Of a stretch of DNA of 17,845 nucleotides, positions 6,160-12,743 are shown piece by piece. Below the pieces are notes generated by a model. It did no database searches. It had not been told where the DNA came from and saw only the letters and a list, made by a program, of their open reading frames with translations. A program made the position numbers and the translations under genes. The stretch's first letter is position 1. Each line of letters opens with the position of its first letter. The stretch comes from Candidatus Pacearchaeota archaeon (lineage in GTDB: Archaea > Nanoarchaeota > Nanoarchaeia > Pacearchaeales > GW2011-AR1), in NCBI GenBank assembly GCA_002690445.1, contig NZER01000213.1:1-17845 (forward strand), in the 5' to 3' direction.

Positions 6160-7888
6160 CTAAATCTCCCCAACTTTCTTTACTATGCAATATATCTACT
6201 GATAACGGTGTACTAAATGAGAAATTTTCCATAATCTCATGAAGATCTTTAATCTGATCTGGATCAATATCATCAAAAAGTAACTGGTCGTGTACAGTGT
6301 TGCGAATCTTTCCGCCTACTTGTTGAAGATACTTATGCGCTCTATAAATACTGAGCTTCATACAATCGCCCGCTGTGCCTTGCACAACATAATTCACTGC
6401 GACATAAGGACGACGCCTGTCTACTTTTAGTCGGCGTCCAAACAATGTTCTAACTTCGCCAACAGTCTCGCCCTGTTTAATAGTCTTATCTACATAAGAT
6501 TTAACAGAGGGATAAGCTTTCCAAAAATTATTTAAAAATCCTCGTGCCTGACCATCTGAACTACCTATTTGTTTGGCTAGCTTCGTAGGACCAATACAAT
6601 AAATAACACCGAAATTAACACGTTTACCAACACTACGTTGCTTCTCATTTACAGATTGAATAGGAGTATTGAATATATTAGAAGCCGTCATTCGATGCAG
6701 ATCTTTATTCTGATTAAATGCAGAAATCATGCTTTCCTGTCTAGATACGTGCGCCATTATCCGCAACTCCATCTGACTATAGTCCATGTCATAAAAATGA
6801 TTGTCAGGAACAAAGATGCCTCTCATCCTGTCATCTTTAGGAATATTCTGAAGATTAGGAGAGGAAGAAGATAATCGTCCTGTTACTGTACCTACCGCAT
6901 TCCATCGGGGATGAATACGTCCATTCTTACTACGACTTAAAAAAGGCTCTAAATAAGTGCCGACTAACTTATCAAGTCCGCGCCATCTTAGAACTAAAGA
7001 TATAACTTGACTGCCTACCGGATGTACGATCTCTTCTAAGTCCTCTCTAGAGGTAGAAGGACGACCAGTTTTTGTCGTTTTCTCAACAGGTATCTTCAAA
7101 CGTCCGTATAAATACTCACCTAACTTCTGAGAACTACCGATCTCCAGAGGTTTTCCAACTATGTTGTAAATCTCATCCTCGATTTCTCTTTTCTCAGCGA
7201 TCATCTCTTTGCGTAAAGAATCCGTTCGATCTAGATCAATCCGTATACCTTCCTTCTCCATTTGATATATCACCGGAATGAGGCCCATCTCTAAGTTAAA
7301 TAAACTAGGGTTTTCTGCCTTTACAGAGTCGGCATATATCTCCGCTAGCAACTTTGTCAGAACTGCGTCATTGCTGGCGTAGTCATCCATCATCGTGCTA
7401 GGAATATGGGAATAGTCGCTTATACGATATTTACGTTTGTACTCATCAATTACAGATTCGTGAAACGCTGCTTGTTTACCAAATACATTCGTAGACCAGT
7501 CTTTTAATGCATGAGACATCTGATTGTCATACAGATGAGCAATACGTACGGTATCGATCAACTTCTCTGGAGGCTCGACTCCATACGTTTCACGAACAAA
7601 ATGCGCATCAAATTCTGCATTGTGGTAAGCAAATATCTTATCGCTCTGAAATATATCCTTTAAAAGGAGTGCTATTTTATCGACACCCGATTCTTCGTTT
7701 CTAAGGAATACACACTGGTCATCCCATGCCAAGGCCACGCCAAACGCACGATCTCCTGCATCCCATCGAAAACCTGTAGTTTCGGTATCAAGAGCTACGA
7801 AAGGATCTTTACTAGAAACTATTAATTGTCGAAGAGTGTCCAAATCAGGGTTAGATAATTTTGTGTAATAAGGTAATGGTCTTACCAT
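6146..7888 (-). CDS. polA: Family A DNA polymerase with 3'-5' exonuclease
   Basis: This phage replicative polymerase lacks the 5' nuclease domain of bacterial Pol I. Numbered from an upstream in-frame ATG at 7903, the proofreading domain has D39-x-E41 (ExoI), N95 and D99 (ExoII), and Y175 and D179 (ExoIII). The polymerase domain has motif A D374-YSQMELR, motif B with R423, K427, F431 and Y435, and motif C VHDQ with D539. F431 corresponds to E. coli F762. The residue after Y435 is Cys where Gly is usual. I chose ATG 7888 (580 residues) because a run of guanines lies six bases upstream of it. The upstream ATG would put that run inside the gene and has no clear site of its own. The start overlaps the clamp gene by 38 bases. 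No thioredoxin-binding insert is visible, which fits use of the adjacent clamp. Confidence 0.94.
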   Translation of the reverse strand: MVRPLPYYTKLSNPDLDTLRQLIVSSKDPFVALDTETTGFRWDAGDRAFGVALAWDDQCVFLRNEESGVDKIALLLKDIFQSDKIFAYHNAEFDAHFVRETYGVEPPEKLIDTVRIAHLYDNQMSHALKDWSTNVFGKQAAFHESVIDEYKRKYRISDYSHIPSTMMDDYASNDAVLTKLLAEIYADSVKAENPSLFNLEMGLIPVIYQMEKEGIRIDLDRTDSLRKEMIAEKREIEDEIYNIVGKPLEIGSSQKLGEYLYGRLKIPVEKTTKTGRPSTSREDLEEIVHPVGSQVISLVLRWRGLDKLVGTYLEPFLSRSKNGRIHPRWNAVGTVTGRLSSSSPNLQNIPKDDRMRGIFVPDNHFYDMDYSQMELRIMAHVSRQESMISAFNQNKDLHRMTASNIFNTPIQSVNEKQRSVGKRVNFGVIYCIGPTKLAKQIGSSDGQARGFLNNFWKAYPSVKSYVDKTIKQGETVGEVRTLFGRRLKVDRRRPYVAVNYVVQGTAGDCMKLSIYRAHKYLQQVGGKIRNTVHDQLLFDDIDPDQIKDLHEIMENFSFSTPLSVDILHSKESWGDLVEVE

Positions 7889-8978
7889 CTTTATCCCCCC
7901 CATAGGTAGTCATCCGCAGAGCACCGCTATCTTGTTGTCGAATCTCGACATCATTTCCTAGCGCGTCTAAACAATATAATAAAAAATCAGAATTAAATTT
8001 AACGTCTTCAAACGGTTGTATATCTTTAGCACTTTCTAAATAAACTTCAGAATCGAGACGACCATCACCATAAAACACCTGCACACCTTCCTCTGTATTA
8101 CGCAGAGTTAACGTACCCTTCTTACTAAATCCCGCTCCCAATCTCACGGCATCCATAAAATCTTTCTGTTCTGCACGAAACAGAGGTTTACCCTCATTCT
8201 CTAATAATGCAAATGCATTCGGATATTGCCCATTAAAACCTGTAGTACTTATACCGGATCGCTCCAAGTCTGTTACCACAGTTAACCGTCCTCGTTTAGT
8301 AACAGAGAAGGTAGTAGCTGATCCAGAGAAAACTTTATTAAAAGCGTCTATACAACTATCAGGAAGTAGTACATCTATATCTGGCATAGCTGTTTCTGTA
8401 GAAAATTGCCTATAGAAAAGCTTTAATCCATCTGTAGCTAACAGCGTCAGCATGCCCTCATGCTTACGTATCGATAAACACGTTAACATCGGTTGTGCTT
8501 CAGTCTTAGCCACAAATCTTTTAGCTGATGAAAAAGAGCTAAAGAATGAAGAAGAGACATTGAAGCATGTCTCTTCCATCTCAGGCGGAGGAAAAGTACT
8601 ATCACTCGACCTTACAGACTCTACAAACGGTACGCGCACACTAGATTTGCCGCCCTTTACAGTGAGCGACTTCTTATTCATCTTTAGTTCAACATCTTCT
8701 GTTTTTATTCGAGAGACCACGTTATAGAAGTCATCTCCATCTACAGAAAAGAAAGAAGTCTCTTCAGCGTAATACCCCTGTCCGTCCTCGCCATCTTTAG
8801 GTAAAGACGTATCTAGCACAACAGGGACGTTCTCCCATACAGAGACATATCCCTCTTGGTACATAGCAACATGATCACCATTAAAAACACCGACCAAAGA
8901 ATCAGGGGTAGCGCGTTTAACACTCTGTCGTAAGTTAGACAGAGAAGTTTCAAGTAGCGCACGGTTAACTTCTACCAA
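7851..8978 (-). CDS. dnaN: DnaN-like beta sliding clamp
   Basis: At 375 residues this matches the length of bacterial beta clamps, ring-shaped processivity factors that tether polymerase to DNA. The N-terminus VEVNRALLETSLSNLRQSV follows the DnaN domain-1 start. The middle domain has MLTLLATDGLKLFYR (176-190), matching the conserved ATDGHRL strand, and GQYPNAFALL (250-259), matching the FPDYRRVLP segment. Domain 3 has FNSDFLLYCLDALG (328-341), matching FNPKYLLDAL, and ends in a short hydrophobic strand. Overall identity looks low, so this is a diverged phage form. The start is TTG at 8978; the next ATG would delete most of the first strand-helix unit, and GAGG lies upstream. It overlaps the preceding gene by seven bases and the polymerase gene by 38. 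Confidence 0.85.
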   Translation of the reverse strand: MVEVNRALLETSLSNLRQSVKRATPDSLVGVFNGDHVAMYQEGYVSVWENVPVVLDTSLPKDGEDGQGYYAEETSFFSVDGDDFYNVVSRIKTEDVELKMNKKSLTVKGGKSSVRVPFVESVRSSDSTFPPPEMEETCFNVSSSFFSSFSSAKRFVAKTEAQPMLTCLSIRKHEGMLTLLATDGLKLFYRQFSTETAMPDIDVLLPDSCIDAFNKVFSGSATTFSVTKRGRLTVVTDLERSGISTTGFNGQYPNAFALLENEGKPLFRAEQKDFMDAVRLGAGFSKKGTLTLRNTEEGVQVFYGDGRLDSEVYLESAKDIQPFEDVKFNSDFLLYCLDALGNDVEIRQQDSGALRMTTYGGDKDGKTITLLHKII

Positions 8979-9412
8979 TCGTCATCATCCTCATCATCTT
9001 TAGTAGCTGTGGTAACTACGTCAGAGGTTGCTGCAGGTACTACTTCTTCATTAGACGTAGTATCTGTAGCTACAGACTCTTCTAAAGTGTCCTTTACAAC
9101 AGCATCATGCAATGTGGTGCTAAACCTCTTCTGCAAATCCGCTACCTGAGCCTTCAACTCCGTTAAGATGTCGCCTTTATTTGAAACGGAACTAGTCTCA
9201 ACTATATGAAACATATTGTCTTCTAACTCAGCATAGGCATAGTTCATAGCTTGTAAGGCGTTAGTAACCTGTTTCTCTACCGCCTCAGCGTTATACTCGT
9301 CACCTTCTCCGACCTCAATATCAGAAATGCTTATCTCAGGCTTGAACATATTAAAGCCCCCGCCTGAAGCCATCTTAAGTGTCATACCTAGTGACACCGA
9401 CGTTCTTACCAT
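8972..9412 (-). CDS. Small protein with acidic, Trp-terminated tail
   Basis: I do not recognise this 146-residue protein. Residues 1-40 are mixed. Residues 41-110 look helical (NAEAVEKQVTNALQAMNYA and LTELKAQVADLQKRF) and may form a coiled coil. Residues 110-135 are rich in Thr, Ser, Val and Ala and probably flexible. It ends DDEDDDDW, an acidic patch closed by an aromatic residue. That pattern is the hallmark of the partner-binding C-terminal tip of SSB proteins and of T7 gp2.5. The gene starts in a one-base TAATG overlap with the ssDNA-binding candidate upstream and ends overlapping the clamp, so the three are probably made together. A role as an SSB accessory or tail-bearing subunit is inferred. 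Confidence 0.85.
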   Translation of the reverse strand: MVRTSVSLGMTLKMASGGGFNMFKPEISISDIEVGEGDEYNAEAVEKQVTNALQAMNYAYAELEDNMFHIVETSSVSNKGDILTELKAQVADLQKRFSTTLHDAVVKDTLEESVATDTTSNEEVVPAATSDVVTTATKDDEDDDDW

Positions 9413-10233
9413 TATTCCAATTCTCCTTCAGCAATATTTGCCATTCTTTGAAAAGCATCATCAGTTGTCTTGATCTCGTCAGCTTTGCTCTCCCTCTCAA
9501 GGACAGGCAAATCGACCTCTGTGACGATCTCAGCCGCCACATCTCTCATAAGTGGAAGAGTTTCGATAATAGGATCGAGACGAGCAGACACGTCTGGAAC
9601 TTTGATATCAGAAGACACTAACTTGTAGCGAACCTGACTTTCTCTAAATGTCCTTCTGTACTCATATGTCCTATCTGTAATAGTTCCACGTCTGTCGTAA
9701 TCAGCCTTTAGATCGTCCCATGTTCCCGGCGAGAGTTCTAAAATCTGAGGCTGCATTTTGCGCTCTCTGTAATAGACCTGCCGACCTACCTCTACCGCTT
9801 TCCAATCTTTGGTCCACTCACGTTGATCCCTTATGTCGGGATTATTCTCAACATGAAAAATCGCATACTGGAAAACCCAGTATCGATAACGATTACGCAT
9901 CTGAATCTCTTGGGGATCGACATTATCTGTCCTAAGCTGTTCGCAGTGAACACAAGGACCTTCTATGAGAGGCTTTCCCTCAAGAAAGTTTTGTCGATTT
10001 TCATTACAGAATCTATACGATGTAAATGGAGTTCCTGTATTCGACGTGCCACTAAAGGTATGAAATAGAGTCTTGTCTCCATCCTCTAGATCCTGTATAA
10101 ATCGAACTGCCGTCCACTCTTCGTTATGTCTTAAACGACATGTATTACGCCAAACTTCTTTCTCATTACTGAAGTTACCTACTGCAGTATTTCGATCTGT
10201 TACGGCTTCCTGTATATCACCTATTCTTGCCAT
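9412..10233 (-). CDS. Putative gp32-like zinc ssDNA-binding protein
   Basis: This 273-residue protein has a candidate zinc site H58-x17-C76-x17-C94-x2-C97. The order matches T4 gp32 (H64, C77, C87, C90), though the spacings are longer. Around it the sequence is rich in aromatic and basic residues (RYRYWVFQYAIFH at 115-127, then VGRQVYYRERKMQ), as expected of an OB-fold ssDNA-binding surface. The C-terminal 50 residues are moderately acidic and probably flexible, but lack a clear acidic tip ending in an aromatic residue. It heads the second transcription unit behind its own promoter and a strong ribosome binding site, consistent with a protein needed in large amounts. Its N-terminus MARIGDI is shared with the Cas4-like nuclease. 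Another zinc-binding replication protein is possible. Confidence 0.8.
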   Translation of the reverse strand: MARIGDIQEAVTDRNTAVGNFSNEKEVWRNTCRLRHNEEWTAVRFIQDLEDGDKTLFHTFSGTSNTGTPFTSYRFCNENRQNFLEGKPLIEGPCVHCEQLRTDNVDPQEIQMRNRYRYWVFQYAIFHVENNPDIRDQREWTKDWKAVEVGRQVYYRERKMQPQILELSPGTWDDLKADYDRRGTITDRTYEYRRTFRESQVRYKLVSSDIKVPDVSARLDPIIETLPLMRDVAAEIVTEVDLPVLERESKADEIKTTDDAFQRMANIAEGELE

Positions 10234-10240
10234 TCTTTCG

Positions 10241-10246
10241 CTCCTT
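10241..10246 (-). promoter_or_regulatory. Strong ribosome binding site of the ssDNA-binding candidate
   Basis: On the minus strand this reads AAGGAG, seven bases before the ATG at 10233. It is the best-placed Shine-Dalgarno in the window and supports high expression of that gene. Confidence 0.75.
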
Positions 10247-10266
10247 ACAAATTATTTCTTACGTTT

Positions 10267-10297
10267 ATTTTAGCAATTTCTATATGACGTTTGTCAA
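10267..10297 (-). promoter_or_regulatory. Sigma70-type promoter candidate, second replication unit
   Basis: On the minus strand a perfect -35 box TTGACA (10297-10292) is followed after 19 bases by TAAAAT (10272-10267), preceded by TGC, an extended -10. Transcription would begin near 10260, leaving a leader of about 27 bases before the ssDNA-binding candidate. The site fills most of the 70-base gap after the primase stop. No terminator hairpin is evident, so read-through from the upstream promoter should also occur. Confidence 0.6.
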
Positions 10298-10303
10298 GAC
10301 TCC

Positions 10304-11197
10304 TTACATACTTGATATAAATTTCAAATCTTTATGTTGAGCAGCTAATTGGAAATAGGAATGAGTCTTCAATCTTCCGAAATTACGGACATCTCCAAAA
10401 TCCTTATAACCTTCTGGTGCGAATGTGTACGAAATATTGAATCCGTACTTCATTAAATTCTTAGTATTTTGCTCTGCAATGCGTAATCCACTCTCATCTC
10501 TATCAGGACAGAGAACTACATTACGATGCAATCTACCTAACAATCTCATTTGCCCCGGCGAAATAAAACCACCCAAAGAGGCAACTACATTAGTTAATCC
10601 CTTCTCATACGCATTCAAGACATCAAACACACCTTCTACTACGATGACACCCAACTCAGAAGGTTTGACGGAATCAAAAGGAAATAGCAATCTATCACGA
10701 TCTAAATTCTGAGAATTTAGATATTTTGGTTGTGTTCGTATATTACGTCGAACATATCCTTTTAACTTGCTATCCATATACAACGGCACAAAGATCGCAT
10801 CGAAACCTTTATGATATTTAATCTGAAACTTCTCAACGGTCTCATTGGATACCCGACGAGATTGTAGATATTTGTTATCTAACGCTAATGGAAGTACTTC
10901 AACCTCAACATCATCTTTCTTAGGTTCCGGTTCGTCATAACGTATTAATGTAGAAAAAATAGTAGCGAATCTAAGAAAGATATTCTTATCGGCATCAATA
11001 GCCCTAAAGAATCCTTCCATACCATCTGATCCTTTAACGCATCCTGCAAAACAATGATACTGTCCAGTGTGATAATTAAGAGCTAAACTGGCATTATTGT
11101 CCCCATGAATAGGACAATAGATCATTAATTCATTATTACGACCCTCGCGCAGTATCCTAAGACCAACTTCCTTCTCTAAAAATTCTTTAACTTCCAC
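10304..11197 (-). CDS. dnaG: DnaG-like DNA primase
   Basis: This 297-residue primase makes RNA primers for lagging-strand synthesis. The CHC2-type zinc module is C28-x2-H31-x17-C49-x3-C53 (starting YCPIHGD). The Toprim catalytic domain has E188 in VIVVEGVFD with D192, and the D232-x-D234 pair in PDRDESG. It is about half the length of bacterial DnaG because the C-terminal helicase-binding domain is missing. Helicase contact must use another surface or an adaptor. The start is GTG at 11197 with AGGA six bases upstream, and it overlaps the small membrane-protein frame by eleven bases. The helicase gene lies just upstream, giving a split helicase-primase pair rather than the fused T7 gp4 form. 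Confidence 0.92.
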   Translation of the reverse strand: MEVKEFLEKEVGLRILREGRNNELMIYCPIHGDNNASLALNYHTGQYHCFAGCVKGSDGMEGFFRAIDADKNIFLRFATIFSTLIRYDEPEPKKDDVEVEVLPLALDNKYLQSRRVSNETVEKFQIKYHKGFDAIFVPLYMDSKLKGYVRRNIRTQPKYLNSQNLDRDRLLFPFDSVKPSELGVIVVEGVFDVLNAYEKGLTNVVASLGGFISPGQMRLLGRLHRNVVLCPDRDESGLRIAEQNTKNLMKYGFNISYTFAPEGYKDFGDVRNFGRLKTHSYFQLAAQHKDLKFISSM

Positions 11198-11366
11198 TCG
11201 GTATCCTGTTTAATATTTGAATCGATATAAATAAAAGAACTCCTGTAAACATCAAGCCACTAAAAGCCCCTACCCACACACCTGCATATAAATGATAAGT
11301 AGCTATCCATGTTGCCAGTATCCAAAACCCGCTTAATATAGTCACGTACAAACTAATCAAAATCAT
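11187..11366 (-). CDS. Small two-helix membrane protein between helicase and primase
   Basis: A 59-residue frame fills the 155-base space between the helicase stop and the primase start, overlapping the helicase end by 14 bases and the primase start by 11. It encodes two strongly hydrophobic segments, residues about 2-24 (ILISLYVTILSGFWILATW and onward) and 31-54 (WVGAFSGLMFTGVLLFISIQ), and ends RIPSGS. There is no clear Shine-Dalgarno before ATG 11366, so translation would depend on reinitiation after the helicase stop. The frame also stays open upstream, out of phase inside the helicase gene, so a longer product starting at ATG 11426 or earlier cannot be excluded. Function is unknown; holin-like size or a membrane anchor for the replisome are guesses. 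Confidence 0.6.
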   Translation of the reverse strand: MILISLYVTILSGFWILATWIATYHLYAGVWVGAFSGLMFTGVLLFISIQILNRIPSGS

Positions 11367-12627
11367 CAAGAGCAAAAGTCGTAGGCTCTGTAACAAACTG
11401 ATTCCCGATATCGCCCCTATCGGCATCAAAAGATATTGAAAAGGTTTCAGTAACAGGCGCACCAGTGCGCCTAAAAGGAACACCAATTTTTCGAACCACA
11501 GTGGATATGTCATCCCAACCCAACGCCAGAAGGAGATCCAGTTCTCGATTAAACCCGTACGAATACGCGACATGTTCTGCCTGAGGAACTCCTTTATCTT
11601 TTGCCCCTTCTCTGTTAAGTTGCTGCGTCGTAAGAACGAGACAATTCTGTTGAATGGCGATATCTTTGAGTGCTCTTGCATTAATTTCCATTCCTTCCCA
11701 ACCCTTTTCATCACGGGGTCGAGCCAATTGCGGCATACCATCAACAACTAAAACATCTGCCTTAGTCTGACGAGCAATGGTTGCGCAATCTTGAACGGAA
11801 ACGGAACTGCCTGTACCTAAAGAATTTAGTACATTCCAATCCTTTCTATTACTACCTGACCATTCCTTTAGAAATGCCTCGTAAGTTTCTTCCTGTTTTC
11901 CTGCCTGACCTATTTCCAATGCAGAATAGGAAAGATCATACCCCATCAAACGGCCCATCATCACATCACTACGCATCTCTAATTCTTCTAAAGACAACTC
12001 AGGAGAAACAATAGTTACTATTCGTCCCGCCATGTAATTTTCTGCGGCTATTCGCAACGCTAACCACGACTTCCCGACCTTTGTATCTGCCAATATCGCT
12101 ACAAATTGTCCGCGTCTTAACATTACTGGAAAGTTATCTATAGGCTCCACACCTGTTTTAAACACGTTCGTTGCTCCTATTCCATTACGACGAGAACGAT
12201 AATCTTCCAAACGTTCTGACGTACTGCGAGAATCCAAAACCGTCTGATGCTGATCTTCTATATGTACTAAATTTTGTAATCTTGATATCAAAAACGGGAT
12301 AGCTTCCCGTGGCGTCTCTGAAAGAAGATTTTGCGCCGTATAAAAATATGTATTTGCCTGTGAAGTTAAATGAATGTCAGCATAGACTTTCGCCACATGA
12401 TCAAAATCCTGTCGTGGCGCTACATCAAAATGAGGAAACTCACCAAGCAGTAATTCGGTATTAGGAGCTTTACCATATTCCGTAATGTATTCCCAAAGAA
12501 ATTGGGCAACATCGGTATAGTAAGGAAAATTTGTGCTATTTAATTGATACTTACGCCCTAATACGATCAAATGTTCTGGTGTTTCCAGAGAAGACAGTAG
12601 TAAGCGTTCAGCAGTTTCAGGTTCCAT
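11353..12627 (-). CDS. dnaB: DnaB-like replicative helicase
   Basis: This 424-residue protein is a RecA-fold hexameric helicase expected to unwind DNA at the fork. The N-terminal 130 residues are helical and resemble the DnaB N-terminal domain (AERLLLSSLETPEHL at 6-20 matches the EAEQAVLGSLL region). The C-terminal ATPase domain has Walker A ADTKVGKS (180-187) with the leading Ala common in DnaB, SPELSLEELEMR (208-219), Walker B VLVVDG (292-297), and TTQQLNRE (333-340), equivalent to the DnaB motif 3 with its Gln sensor. The C-terminus ends in an acidic ALDDFD. It is the first gene after the promoter at 12706-12736; GAGG lies ten bases before the ATG. No separate helicase loader is seen. Confidence 0.92.
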   Translation of the reverse strand: MEPETAERLLLSSLETPEHLIVLGRKYQLNSTNFPYYTDVAQFLWEYITEYGKAPNTELLLGEFPHFDVAPRQDFDHVAKVYADIHLTSQANTYFYTAQNLLSETPREAIPFLISRLQNLVHIEDQHQTVLDSRSTSERLEDYRSRRNGIGATNVFKTGVEPIDNFPVMLRRGQFVAILADTKVGKSWLALRIAAENYMAGRIVTIVSPELSLEELEMRSDVMMGRLMGYDLSYSALEIGQAGKQEETYEAFLKEWSGSNRKDWNVLNSLGTGSSVSVQDCATIARQTKADVLVVDGMPQLARPRDEKGWEGMEINARALKDIAIQQNCLVLTTQQLNREGAKDKGVPQAEHVAYSYGFNRELDLLLALGWDDISTVVRKIGVPFRRTGAPVTETFSISFDADRGDIGNQFVTEPTTFALDDFD

Positions 12628-12705
12628 TTATTATCAGCCTCGTCGATAGAATATCGCTAAACTTTCAGCCCGTCAGCGACATCTAATAAAAGAATTTACC
12701 TATAC

Positions 12706-12736
12706 ATCATAACAAATGCTTGGGGGGATATGTCAA
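12706..12736 (-). promoter_or_regulatory. Sigma70-type promoter candidate for the replication operon
   Basis: On the minus strand a perfect -35 TTGACA (12736-12731) is followed after 19 bases by TATGAT (12711-12706), preceded by TGT, an extended -10. Transcription would start near 12699, giving a leader of about 72 bases before the helicase ATG at 12627. The site lies in the only sizeable gap (12628-12743) next to the tail gene. I see no convincing terminator for the tail gene in this gap. The leader contains only weak stem potential near 12640-12685. Confidence 0.6.
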
Positions 12737-12743
12737 TGGCCTA

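Noticed and set aside
7889..7903. ATG at 7903 as the polymerase start
   Set aside because: It has no ribosome binding site, while the guanine run just after it is ideally spaced for the ATG at 7888.
11367..11747. Out-of-phase extension of the small membrane-protein frame inside the helicase gene, up to 186 residues in total
   Set aside because: It overlaps the helicase ATPase domain whose motifs are clear in the other frame. Only the part after the helicase stop has independent support, so the short start at 11366 was preferred.
12088..12111. Ala instead of the first Gly in the helicase Walker A motif
   Set aside because: Bacterial DnaB proteins also commonly carry Ala there (ARPSMGKT in E. 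coli), so it is not a defect.
12628..12743. Rho-independent terminator for the tail gene
   Set aside because: No stable stem followed by a T-run is visible on the minus strand; only short, weak stems occur.
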